Below, piece after piece: positions 7,917 to 13,887 of a stretch of 24,473 nucleotides of DNA. The number at the start of each line of letters is the position of its first letter. Position 1 is the first letter of the stretch. Position numbers and translations under genes: made by a program. This DNA is from a virus, in IMG/VR virus record IMGVR_UViG_3300017991_000384, positions 1 to 24,473 of that record; one strand, 5' to 3'. A model generated the notes under the pieces. The model did no database searches. It worked only from the letters and a program-made list of their open reading frames with translations, and was not told the DNA's origin.

Positions 7917-8519
7917 ATGCAAATTGCAAGTTTTGTTCGCGATTCGTTTCAAGAGTTTGAAGATCATCATTCTCTGGTCCTATTCTGTAAAGGCTGCAAT
8001 TTTTCCTGCCCAGAATGCTACAACTTGAAAAGTCTCGAACAACCGCCTATCGGGACAGCGGTAAACATTATCAAAGCGGAAATAACGCCCATGCACGACG
8101 CTGTGGTTTTTCTTGGAGGCGAACCTACCATATGGAGCAATGGCTTGCTAAAAGCCGCCGTTTTTGCCAAGAGAAGCATGGATTTGAGCGTCAAAGTTTT
8201 TACGAATGGATTCCAACCAGACGTGGTTGAAAGGTTGATTGCTGCCGAAGTTGTAGACGCTTTTAGTGTCGATTTTAAGTGCCTTGAAGCAGTAAAGGAA
8301 GTCATTGGAGTCGATATTTCAGCAGAAAAATACATTTCCACAGTCACTGACACAATCAACATAATTCGTGATTCAAACATCCCAATTGAACTGCGTACAA
8401 CTTCATTTAAGTCGGTGCGTAATATGGACTTACTCAAATCTCATGTTGGAAATACTTTTCCAAATGTGCGTCATATCATTCAAGAAGATTTCTCTCCGAT
8501 GCTTGAGAATGTCCTGTAG
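7917..8519 (+). CDS. nrdG: Anaerobic RNR-activating protein, radical SAM
   Basis: 200 aa from the ATG at 7917, two bases after the nrdD stop. It has the radical SAM signature Cys27-x3-Cys31-x2-Cys34 (CNFSCPEC), and GGEPT (FLGGEPTIW) as the SAM-binding 'GGE' strand, and it is the length of NrdG-type activases. It would use S-adenosylmethionine and a [4Fe-4S] cluster to generate the glycyl radical on NrdD. There is no strong SD, so translation is probably coupled to nrdD. A longer in-frame start inside nrdD is not needed. A single SAM-dependent activase next to its target is the standard arrangement. Confidence 0.92.
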   Translation: MQIASFVRDSFQEFEDHHSLVLFCKGCNFSCPECYNLKSLEQPPIGTAVNIIKAEITPMHDAVVFLGGEPTIWSNGLLKAAVFAKRSMDLSVKVFTNGFQPDVVERLIAAEVVDAFSVDFKCLEAVKEVIGVDISAEKYISTVTDTINIIRDSNIPIELRTTSFKSVRNMDLLKSHVGNTFPNVRHIIQEDFSPMLENVL

Positions 8520-8522
8520 AAT

Positions 8523-8540
8523 GCATAATTTTTTTATATT
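8523..8540 (+). promoter_or_regulatory. GCATAATTTTTTTATATT motif (second identical copy)
   Basis: Identical over 18 bases to 5351-5368. It lies directly after the nrdG stop and 75 nt before the next gene, so it probably starts the transcript for the small-protein/lipoprotein/caspase module. Confidence 0.5.
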
Positions 8541-8614
8541 TATCTATTTAATGACAAGCTATCCGTATATGATGGTATCGTTAGTTGATGCCCCAATGGG
8601 GCAAGGAGGCAGTT

Positions 8615-8878
8615 ATGGCAGGCCCAACAGAACCAACTTATCGGGCTAATCCAACGGACAAGCAGCAGAAGGACATTGAGGACGCGGAATTTGATAGCAC
8701 CATTCCCGTGATGGATGATGACAAAACCAAGAACATCGGAAATCCACTTGGCGCTGGTCAGAACATGGTTCAAGGCGACGAGGGCCAAATCACTTATCAT
8801 GACGACAAATATGGTTATGATATGAGTGAATTGGTTGGCCGCAAACGGAATGGTTGGACCAAATGGCGCGGACAGTAA
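8615..8878 (+). CDS. Small hydrophilic protein of unknown function
   Basis: 87 aa, starting at the ATG with AAGGAGG eight bases upstream. Composition is polar and acidic (PVMDDDKTKN, GDEGQITYHDDKYGYD) with a basic, Trp-containing C-terminus (RKRNGWTKWRGQ). No domain is recognised. It is followed after three bases by the next gene, so the two are probably co-translated. Confidence 0.65.
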   Translation: MAGPTEPTYRANPTDKQQKDIEDAEFDSTIPVMDDDKTKNIGNPLGAGQNMVQGDEGQITYHDDKYGYDMSELVGRKRNGWTKWRGQ

Positions 8879-8881
8879 ACG

Positions 8882-9280
8882 ATGTTCGTTTTGCCCAATT
8901 CTGAAACCGACGTCTACGGTATGGACCCGATCAATTTTTTCAAACGGGGCGATGAAGTTGCGTACCGTGGCGTTGACTTGACAACGTTTTCTGGCGTCGT
9001 AACTTTTGTTGATAAGCCGATTCGGAAAATTCATGTTTCGTGGATGGGCAATATCAAACAACACGACCCGGAAGAACTGGTTTTGTTCCCGTTTGGTACT
9101 GATCAAAAGAATATGGCAGAACGGTATCTGGAACAAACGGTAGGTGAGATAAGCCGTAGAAAAGAAAGAATGGGTTCAGATAGAAGCTACAAAGAGTCTT
9201 TTACCAAAGATGTTTTTCAACGTAAGATGTCGCTTGAGTTGGCGTTAGTTGCAAAGATGATTGATGATATGAACTATTGA
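8882..9280 (+). CDS. Unknown protein with a possible SH3-like N-terminal half
   Basis: 132 aa. Residues 20-65 (GDEVAYRGVDLTTFSGVVTFVDKPIRKIHVSW) have the alternating strand pattern of a small SH3/KOW-like barrel: 'G..V.y.......G.V..v......v.V.W'. The C-terminal half is charged and helical. No clear SD; the ATG lies three bases after the previous stop, so coupling is likely. The fold suggestion is tentative, and the function is unknown. Confidence 0.6.
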   Translation: MFVLPNSETDVYGMDPINFFKRGDEVAYRGVDLTTFSGVVTFVDKPIRKIHVSWMGNIKQHDPEELVLFPFGTDQKNMAERYLEQTVGEISRRKERMGSDRSYKESFTKDVFQRKMSLELALVAKMIDDMNY

Positions 9281-9293
9281 AAAGGAGATTGCT

Positions 9294-9836
9294 ATGAGAA
9301 CAGTTTTGGTTGTGGCGTTTTTAATTTCATCGGTACTTATGATTGGTTGTGAAGCTCCCAATTTGGGCGGTTTGAATGTTCAAGGTTCTGCAATCAATGG
9401 TGGTGGTCAAGTGACCGTTGCTGCTATTCTTGACAACCGGCCTATATCAGATGTCCCCAAGGACATCGCACAAATCAAGGAGATTGTAAAAGAGATTCGT
9501 AAGTTCCTTGAAACGGGAAAAGTTTCTGACCTGACAATGGGCGAATTCAAAAACGCAATTGACAAACTCATTCCAGTTCAGTACCGGCCATACTTCAACG
9601 GTATTCTCGCAGCAGTGAGTAATATCACCGTTCCAACGGACAAGATTGGACCGGACAATCTATATCGTATTAAAGAAGCCTTGGACGGCATTGACTATCG
9701 CGTGAACCGTTATAACATCGACTACCATCCCCCCATGACGGAACTTCAAGAACGGGGCTTTGGGTTAACTGAAGTGCCTGAACTTGAGGTGGAATACGAG
9801 ATTCGACCCAAGCGGCGAATCTTGCGCGGGAATTAA
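9294..9836 (+). CDS. Phage lipoprotein 1
   Basis: 180 aa. The N-terminus has Arg2, a hydrophobic core and a lipobox LMIGC (Cys19), a clear signal peptidase II site, so the mature protein should be lipid-anchored to the cell envelope. The rest is hydrophilic with a predicted helical middle part (residues 55-110: KEIVKEIRKFLETGK...). SD AAAAGGAG is seven bases upstream. It is one of three lipoproteins in this module. Roles such as superinfection exclusion or outer spanin are known for phage lipoproteins, but nothing here decides between them. Confidence 0.75.
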   Translation: MRTVLVVAFLISSVLMIGCEAPNLGGLNVQGSAINGGGQVTVAAILDNRPISDVPKDIAQIKEIVKEIRKFLETGKVSDLTMGEFKNAIDKLIPVQYRPYFNGILAAVSNITVPTDKIGPDNLYRIKEALDGIDYRVNRYNIDYHPPMTELQERGFGLTEVPELEVEYEIRPKRRILRGN

Positions 9837-9868
9837 GTAGTCGGAGGAGGAATGGTTTGACGCGAACC

Positions 9869-9910
9869 AACAAGGCAGGTGGGTTATTCCTGCCTGCCTT
9901 GTTCTATTGG
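9869..9910 (+). terminator. Hairpin between lipoprotein 1 and the caspase-like gene
   Basis: Perfect 10-bp stem AACAAGGCAG/CTGCCTTGTT (9869-9878 with 9894-9903), followed by a short T-rich stretch (TTCTATT). It could be a weak terminator or attenuator. A very strong SD (GGAGGAGG at 9843-9850) precedes it, with the three-codon frame ATG GTT TGA at 9852. Confidence 0.5.
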
Positions 9911-9919
9911 AGAATAACT

Positions 9920-10867
9920 ATGAGTGGCAAAAAAGGTTGTTTGCTTGGCTGGCTTATGGGCAATGGCGAGACAGGGACGCCAGACATTCCTAATCCGCCA
10001 TCGCCGCCACCACCATCTGGAACAGGAAATATGAATAAAAAAGCACTCCTTATTGGTATCAATAAATATCAAATGCCCGGAGCGAATCTGAATGGCTGTG
10101 TGAATGACGTAAACAATATGTGGGACATACTTGTAAACAAGCAAGGTTTTGAGCCTGATAACATCCGCATGGTTACAGATGAACGCGCAACCAAGGCAAA
10201 TATTCTTTCCCGTCTTGAATGGCTTGTAGCTGGTTCGAAGGCTGGTGATTTGCTTATCTTTCAGTATAGCGGACACGGTTCCCAAGTGAGAGATAGGAAC
10301 GGGGATGAACTGAATGACCACATGGATGAAATACTTTGCCCGACAGATTTGGATTGGGATGACCCACTGACTGATGATATTGTGGCAACTTATTTCAAGC
10401 GCATTCCTAAAGGTGCGTTCCTGACGTTCATTTGTGATGCTTGTCACTCTGGGACAATGGATAGGAGTCTCGTTTCTCCCAATAGCAATCCACACCCAAC
10501 GAAGGAACGTTTCTTGCCACCACCGGCAGACATCTTAGCGCGGTCAAGAGGCAGAGATTTGAAAACCAAAAAGGTTGGTTGCAGAAGTTTGTTCAAGAGC
10601 AATGGAAACGTAACATATTCTGAGCAACGGCATATGCTTCTCTCCGGTTGTCGTGATGATCAAACAAGCGCCGATGCTTTTATTGATGGAAAGTATCAAG
10701 GCGCAATGACGGCAAGCTTGTTGAAGATGTTGAAAACGCACCCAGATGCTTCTTGGGTACGTGTTCACGAAGAGATGTTGAAGTATTTGTCAGGTAGTTT
10801 TTCTCAGGTGCCTCAATTGAGTGGGCCAAAGCCTGAATTGGAAGCAAAACCTTTTTCAAAGAGCTGA
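9920..10867 (+). CDS. Caspase-fold cysteine protease (peptidase C14, metacaspase-like)
   Basis: 315 aa from the ATG at 9920 (GGAG seven bases upstream). A 37-residue lead with a Pro-rich linker precedes the catalytic domain: KKALLIGINKY (first strand), YSGHGS with His119, and FICDACHSGT with Cys175, the classic His/Cys dyad of clan CD proteases. The strand-helix order (LIGI ... GDLLIFQYSGHG ... LTFICDACHSG) is that of bacterial metacaspases, which usually cut after Arg/Lys. A further in-frame TTG start at 9857 would run through the upstream hairpin and is less likely. A caspase-like protease in a phage is uncommon; roles in virion maturation, host killing or counter-defence are open. Confidence 0.88.
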   Translation: MSGKKGCLLGWLMGNGETGTPDIPNPPSPPPPSGTGNMNKKALLIGINKYQMPGANLNGCVNDVNNMWDILVNKQGFEPDNIRMVTDERATKANILSRLEWLVAGSKAGDLLIFQYSGHGSQVRDRNGDELNDHMDEILCPTDLDWDDPLTDDIVATYFKRIPKGAFLTFICDACHSGTMDRSLVSPNSNPHPTKERFLPPPADILARSRGRDLKTKKVGCRSLFKSNGNVTYSEQRHMLLSGCRDDQTSADAFIDGKYQGAMTASLLKMLKTHPDASWVRVHEEMLKYLSGSFSQVPQLSGPKPELEAKPFSKS

Positions 10868-10870
10868 AAA

Positions 10871-11245
10871 ATGAATCATGAAGAGATTGCCGAGCGGATA
10901 GCAAAAAGCTTTTCTTCTGCAAGTTTCAAAAAGATCATGTATTACGAGAAAGCCCCTCGCGGGTATTTCTTTCTTTTGACGTGGCGTTACAATTTGGGGA
11001 CTACGCCAAAAATAGACGATGTGAAAACTGCTATTGAAAAGATGAAGAAAGATTTTAATACGGACTTTGCCAAAGTCAAGAAGTTTGGCGCGTTCAGCGA
11101 AACATCATCTTCAGGGCATGCTTTGACGGGTCGCGGCTTGAGGATGGAGTATTCTGTCTCCTCTACTTTGTCAATTGAAGAACCGGAAAGAAACAAGATC
11201 ATTGACCAATTGGAAAAGATGGGCTTTGATTGGGGAAACAAATGA
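10871..11245 (+). CDS. Unknown protein following the caspase-like gene
   Basis: 124 aa, starting three bases after the protease stop, with no strong SD, so probably coupled to it. Mixed alpha/beta composition: strands around YFFLLTWRYNLG and LRMEYSVSSTL, helices around residues 48-62 and 105-120. Close coupling to the protease suggests a functional link (inhibitor, substrate or adaptor), but there is no sequence evidence for that. The next short gene overlaps its stop by ATGA. Confidence 0.65.
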   Translation: MNHEEIAERIAKSFSSASFKKIMYYEKAPRGYFFLLTWRYNLGTTPKIDDVKTAIEKMKKDFNTDFAKVKKFGAFSETSSSGHALTGRGLRMEYSVSSTLSIEEPERNKIIDQLEKMGFDWGNK

Positions 11246-11382
11246 AAGTAAAACCAGAGCACAAGTATTTCAAAAACAACGCTCAAGTTGTGAAAAAGAC
11301 AGCGAATGTCAAACAGGAAGAAGGCGCAGGACAAAAAGTTGGAGCACCTGTCAAAGTCGAAATCAAAGATGAAAAGGAATAA
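11242..11382 (+). CDS. 46-aa charged protein
   Basis: Small Lys/Glu-rich protein whose ATG overlaps the previous stop (ATGA at 11242-11245), so it is very likely translated by coupling. No hydrophobic segment or motif is seen. The next gene starts two bases after its stop, keeping the run of tightly packed frames from 10.87 to 12.27 kb. Confidence 0.55.
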   Translation: MKVKPEHKYFKNNAQVVKKTANVKQEEGAGQKVGAPVKVEIKDEKE

Positions 11383-11384
11383 CA

Positions 11385-11654
11385 ATGGCGGATAAAAAAA
11401 GCTGGTTCAATGTGATCATTGGCGCTTTGGGAACACTTCTTAATTGGTTTTTGCGGAGAAAGCAGAACCAGCAAGTTGATCAACAACAGGAACAGAACCA
11501 GCAGGATGTTCAGAACGAAGAAGGCAAGGTTGATGGAGAGCACCAAGAAATCGACAATGGGCCTTCAGATGTAACAACGACGCCTGATGGTGGTTTGAAC
11601 TTTGATGAGTTCAATAAGGGCGAAAATAAAGATGAAAAGGAGAAAGAGAAATGA
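11385..11654 (+). CDS. Small membrane-anchored Gln/Glu-rich protein
   Basis: 89 aa. A short N-terminal hydrophobic stretch (residues 7-22, WFNVIIGALGTLLNWF) is followed by Arg-Arg-Lys and a polar tail full of Gln, Asn, Asp and Glu. This looks like a single membrane or amphipathic anchor with the tail inside. The SD is AAAAGGA in the end of the upstream gene. The stop overlaps the next start by ATGA. Confidence 0.6.
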   Translation: MADKKSWFNVIIGALGTLLNWFLRRKQNQQVDQQQEQNQQDVQNEEGKVDGEHQEIDNGPSDVTTTPDGGLNFDEFNKGENKDEKEKEK

Positions 11655-12046
11655 GATGGTTAGTCCTTTTGCTTCCGTTGTTGCTTGTGGGTTGTATTAA
11701 CGTTAAGGTGGAAATGCCCAAGGAAGTAGAAAAGAAATACGTCTTTGAAAGATACCCGACCTATCCGGTTGCTGAAAAACCAAAGCTTGAAAACGTCCGT
11801 GGTGCAGAAATGCATCCTTGGAAAGACGCAGCGACGTTTGCCGGTGCAAAATTGAAAGGTGCAGACAAAACGAAGTTTGATGAACTTTCAACCAAGGCCA
11901 AAACAGATGAAAAAAATGGTCTGAAGAAAATCAAGGATGGCTACGACGGCTTAATCAAGTGGGGAAAGAAAAACGAAGCGACGGTTAAATCGTATAATGA
12001 ATTTGCTGAAAAGAAAAACGAACGACTCAAAGACAAGGAGAAATGA
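11651..12046 (+). CDS. Phage lipoprotein 2
   Basis: 131 aa. Hydrophobic signal MRWLVLLLPLLL with lipobox LLVGC (Cys15). The mature part is Lys-rich, with a likely helical C-terminal half (residues 60-131). ATGA overlap with the upstream gene and AAAGGAGAAAGAG upstream as SD. A short membrane protein followed by a lipoprotein could be an inner/outer spanin pair, but the usual nested arrangement is absent, so this is only a possibility. Confidence 0.75.
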   Translation: MRWLVLLLPLLLVGCINVKVEMPKEVEKKYVFERYPTYPVAEKPKLENVRGAEMHPWKDAATFAGAKLKGADKTKFDELSTKAKTDEKNGLKKIKDGYDGLIKWGKKNEATVKSYNEFAEKKNERLKDKEK

Positions 12047-12047
12047 G

Positions 12048-12266
12048 ATGCGTAAATTGGTGGTATTTCTTGCTATTGTTGCAGTAATGATCGTGGGTTG
12101 CGGCGAGGTTGAAGAGGTTAAGCCGGAGACGAAACCGGAGCCAACAGTAGAGAAAAAGGCCGAAGAACCCAAGGCAGAAGAGAAAAAAGAAGAACCCAAA
12201 GTAGAACAGCCGAAGGTGGAAAAGAAGGCCGAAGAACCCAAGGCAGAACCCAAGGCAGAAAAATAA
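12048..12266 (+). CDS. Phage lipoprotein 3 with Pro/Glu/Lys repeats
   Basis: 72 aa from the ATG at 12048, with AAGGAG 9-10 bases upstream, inside the end of the previous gene. Signal MRKLVVFLAIVAVMIVGC gives a lipobox ending at Cys18. The mature part is a low-complexity ladder of EEPK/EKKAEEPK units, likely an extended envelope tether. It ends the module, and 20 nt downstream a sigma70-type promoter begins the tRNA/RNA section. Confidence 0.75.
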   Translation: MRKLVVFLAIVAVMIVGCGEVEEVKPETKPEPTVEKKAEEPKAEEKKEEPKVEQPKVEKKAEEPKAEPKAEK

Positions 12267-12289
12267 TTTACATTTTTTCTAAAAAGAAC

Positions 12290-12318
12290 TTGAAAGTTTG
12301 CCGTCATAAGTGTATAAT
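12290..12318 (+). promoter_or_regulatory. Sigma70-type promoter of the first tRNA/ncRNA unit
   Basis: TTGAAA, 17-bp spacer, TATAAT (12290-12295 and 12313-12318): a near-consensus host promoter. The start point would be about 12325, 24 nt before the initiator-like tRNA. It differs from the T-rich motifs in front of the protein modules. Confidence 0.85.
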
Positions 12319-12348
12319 GTATTGATTGGATTGATCTTTTACAAACGT

Positions 12349-12423
12349 TGCGGAGTGGAGAAGTAGAATCTCGTCTGGCTCATAACCAGAAGGTCGCTGG
12401 TGCAATTCCAGCCTCCGCTACCA
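12349..12423 (+). tRNA. tRNA-Met(CAU), initiator-like
   Basis: Anticodon loop CTCATAA. It aligns best to bacterial tRNA-fMet: the start TGCGGAGTGGAG, A11-U24 in the D stem, and a mismatch at 1:72 (U-U; C-A in E. coli), the main initiator mark. Only two of the three anticodon-stem G-C pairs are kept (29:41 is U-A). Odd: the D loop (AGTAGAA) lacks the G18-G19 pair and the T loop reads TGCAATT, with G in place of the universal U55. CCA is encoded. Confidence 0.85.
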
Positions 12424-12430
12424 GACTGAC

Positions 12431-12452
12431 AAGTGGGTTAGTTCCACTTTTT
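12431..12452 (+). terminator. Weak hairpin with T tail after the initiator-like tRNA
   Basis: AAGTGG/CCACTT stem (12431-12436 with 12444-12449), followed by TTTTT overlapping the stem end. It could be a partial terminator or a processing spacer between the tRNA and the structured RNA. Confidence 0.4.
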
Positions 12453-12792
12453 GGTTAGCTCAGTGCCGATTAATGGCTAAACAGGGAAACCCCGCTGAGC
12501 TTTGAAAACAGTTCTCGCTGAAGCCGAAATATCAAAGGGCGCTTTGCGGGACGGGCCTCCGAGAACACACGACGCAGTTCTCATGGGAGCCGTGCGAGGA
12601 CTTAATATTTAAGGTGAGTGAAATGTTTTGTTTTAGATTTGCCGAACAATCTGCCTCGTTACTCATGCGAAAGCATGAGCGCGGTATTGCCGCGTCGGGG
12701 CGACTTATTTTGTCACCCAGTTTGACAAAACAAGAAGTCGTCCTGAATACGAATGATACCAGTTGACAAGGTTCGGCGAATGAAGAAAAATG
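12453..12792 (+). ncRNA. Structured RNA of unknown class, with antiterminator
   Basis: No credible reading frame, but dense helices: 12457-12463/12495-12501 (AGCTCAG/CTGAGCT) enclosing two small hairpins; 12511-12517/12560-12566 (GTTCTCG/CGAGAAC) with inner CAAAG-GGCG-CTTTG; a 5-bp hairpin 12601-12613; 12635-12639/12648-12652 with loop TGCCGAAC; CTCATGC-GAAA-GCATGAG at 12662-12679 (GNRA loop); CGCGG/CCGCG at 12680-12694; and 12698-12706/12735-12743 capped by the 8-bp TTTTGTCA/TGACAAAA. The loop GCCGAAC (12641-12647) is complementary to GTTCGGC at 12771-12777, giving a 7-bp pseudoknot. Large phage RNAs such as GOLLD or ROOL sit in similar tRNA contexts, but I cannot match this one to them. Confidence 0.75.
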
Positions 12793-12825
12793 AACGCCGG
12801 ACCTTGAAAAGTTCGGCGTTTTTTT
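12793..12825 (+). terminator. Terminator with competing antiterminator
   Basis: AACGCCGGAC/GTTCGGCGTT (12793-12802 with 12811-12820), running into a T7 tract. Its 5' strand can instead pair upstream: AAGGTTCGGCG (12768-12778) with CGCCGGACCTT (12795-12805), 11 bp with one G-U. The two forms exclude each other, the layout of an attenuator in front of the HNH gene. Confidence 0.85.
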
Positions 12826-12859
12826 GTTGGCTAAATATAAAAGGAAGTGGGGGTGCGTC

Positions 12860-13396
12860 ATGAAGCGGGTTTTACTGCTCGGAAGAAACGGAAGAATCCT
12901 TGATGTAGTCTGCTGGAAGGCAGCGATCAATCTGACGTACTTCCGTGGATGCGGAAGGGATGTCGTGTTCCCGCTTGAATATCATGATGTTGAGGTTCGT
13001 TCTCAATATCAGTCTTTCAAGCTTCCGGCGGTTATGATTCTGCTTGGCAACCGTGACCGCTACCCGAATAGTGACGTGCTTCCGCTGTCCCGTTCAAATG
13101 TGTTGCTTCGGGATGAATACACGTGCCAGTACTGCGGAAAGAAATTGTCTTTCACAAGCGGTACGATCGACCACGTTTTTCCGCTGTGCAAGGGCGGCAC
13201 CAATACGTGGAGAAATGTGGTTGCGTGTTGCGAAGACTGTAACAACGAAAAGGATGACTTGAGACTGGAACAGTACACGAAGCAGACGGGTAAGAAGCTG
13301 AAGAAAAAGCCACGGACTCCAAGCCGTGGGGTGCTGTTCAGGTCTTATGTTGAAAAGGAAGGTTACGGCTGTTGGAAACCTTACATCAGCGTGTAA
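12860..13396 (+). CDS. HNH endonuclease (McrA-like, four-Cys zinc type)
   Basis: 178 aa from the ATG at 12860 (AGGAAG and GGGGG upstream); the TTG 36 bases earlier lies in the terminator T tract and is rejected. The HNH core is clear: Cys89-x2-Cys92, Asp104-His105, Asn119 in WRNVV, then Cys124-x2-Cys127-Asn with Lys131, the zinc-stabilised beta-beta-alpha metal nuclease module. The first 75 residues form an unassigned domain that often precedes such HNH cores. Placed between the terminator-controlled RNA and the tRNA array, it may be a free-standing homing endonuclease or a packaging-type nicking enzyme; homing fits the tRNA context better, by inference. Confidence 0.88.
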   Translation: MKRVLLLGRNGRILDVVCWKAAINLTYFRGCGRDVVFPLEYHDVEVRSQYQSFKLPAVMILLGNRDRYPNSDVLPLSRSNVLLRDEYTCQYCGKKLSFTSGTIDHVFPLCKGGTNTWRNVVACCEDCNNEKDDLRLEQYTKQTGKKLKKKPRTPSRGVLFRSYVEKEGYGCWKPYISV

Positions 13397-13402
13397 TTTT
13401 CC

Positions 13403-13431
13403 TTGAAAATGTTCTTTGACAATTGTATAAC
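13403..13431 (+). promoter_or_regulatory. Sigma70-type promoter of the main tRNA array
   Basis: TTGAAA, 17-bp spacer, TATAAC (13403-13408 and 13426-13431), 14 bp before the first array tRNA. The same -35 hexamer and spacer as the promoter at 12290. Confidence 0.8.
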
Positions 13432-13445
13432 GTAATAGCGGAATT

Positions 13446-13522
13446 GGAGCTGTAGCTCAACTGGTCAGAGTATCGGACTGTCGATCCGAGGGTTGCGGGT
13501 TCGAGTCCCGTCAGCTCCGCCA
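13446..13522 (+). tRNA. tRNA-Asp(GUC), copy 1
   Basis: Acceptor GGAGCTG/CAGCTCC, anticodon loop CTGTCGA, T loop TTCGAGT, G73, CCA encoded. First tRNA after the promoter. A second, quite different tRNA-Asp(GUC) lies at 14034. Confidence 0.97.
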
Positions 13523-13531
13523 GATGACAAC

Positions 13532-13557
13532 GCAGTGGGGAATTCCCCACTGCTTTT
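13532..13557 (+). terminator. Perfect GC-rich hairpin with T4 between tRNA-Asp and tRNA-Val
   Basis: GCAGTGGGG/CCCCACTGC, 9 bp, loop AATT, then TTTT directly abutting the next tRNA. It is either an intrinsic terminator that partly limits the array or a processing spacer. Confidence 0.75.
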
Positions 13558-13633
13558 GGGCGGTTAGTTCAGTTGGTAGAACGCATGGATCACAACCATG
13601 AGGTCACTGGTTCAAGTCCAGTACCGCCCACCA
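13558..13633 (+). tRNA. tRNA-Val(CAC)
   Basis: Acceptor GGGCGGT/ACCGCCC, anticodon loop ATCACAA (CAC), A73, CCA encoded, T loop TTCAAGT. A wobble-redundant C34 isoacceptor, since Val(UAC) is also present. Confidence 0.95.
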
Positions 13634-13640
13634 GAAACAA

Positions 13641-13719
13641 ACGGAAGGTTAAGGTATTTGATTCCGAGTCCTTGGTTGAATTATATGCGTTATGCGCCAG
13701 CTTTGGGTTGGCCTTCCGT
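13641..13719 (+). other. Long imperfect hairpin region between tRNA-Val and scaffold element 1
   Basis: ACGGAAGGTTAA (13641-13652) pairs with TTGGCCTTCCGT (13708-13719), 12 bp including two G-U pairs. The 55-nt interior has only small hairpins (for example CCAGCTTTGG). No T-loop signature, so not a tRNA. Function unknown. Confidence 0.45.
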
Positions 13720-13728
13720 GAATAAAAT

Positions 13729-13801
13729 CCAGCACGCTTCAGTGATGGGATACTTCTCCATTTTAGGAAAAAAAGCAACCTGTCGCGTTTTTTGGTGCTG
13801 G
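13729..13801 (+). ncRNA. Hairpin scaffold element 1 (no tRNA inside)
   Basis: Outer helix CCAGCAC/GTGCTGG (13729-13735 with 13795-13801), internal loop GCTTCA / GTTTTTTG, inner helix GTGATGGG/CCTGTCGC (13742-13749 with 13779-13786), apical loop starting ATACTTC. The same internal loop with differently paired helices frames the permuted tRNA at 13892-14025, and the compensatory differences show that the structure itself is maintained. Confidence 0.75.
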
Positions 13802-13806
13802 TTTAT

Positions 13807-13881
13807 GGCCCTGTGATGTAATTGGAAACATGTCAGGTTTTCAGCCTGATTTTTGGGGTTCGAGTCCCCACAGGGTCACCA
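13807..13881 (+). tRNA. tRNA-Glu(UUC)
   Basis: Acceptor GGCCCTG/CAGGGTC (one G-U), anticodon loop TTTTCAG, T loop TTCGAGT, CCA encoded. It separates the two scaffold elements. Confidence 0.95.
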
Positions 13882-13887
13882 AAAAAT

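Noticed and set aside
9857-9919. TTG start at 9857 for the caspase-like gene, with GGAGGAGG upstream
   Set aside because: It would place 21 codons through a perfect 10-bp hairpin, while the ATG at 9920 has its own GGAG; kept only as an alternative.
12424-12827. tmRNA or RNase P RNA as identity of the structured RNA
   Set aside because: No T-loop/CCA end, no tag frame ending in a plausible degradation signal, and none of the P4, AGATGAAT or GTGCAACA elements found at 20172-20361.
12453-12827. Group I intron in the region after the initiator-like tRNA
   Set aside because: The helix 12698-12743 looks like P7/P8 at first sight, but there is no room for P3-3' between them, and the upstream tRNA is uninterrupted.
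13641-13719. A further tRNA (GGAAGG...CCTTCC acceptor)
   Set aside because: No T loop (TTCRA), no anticodon arm and no CCA; only the closing helix is tRNA-like.
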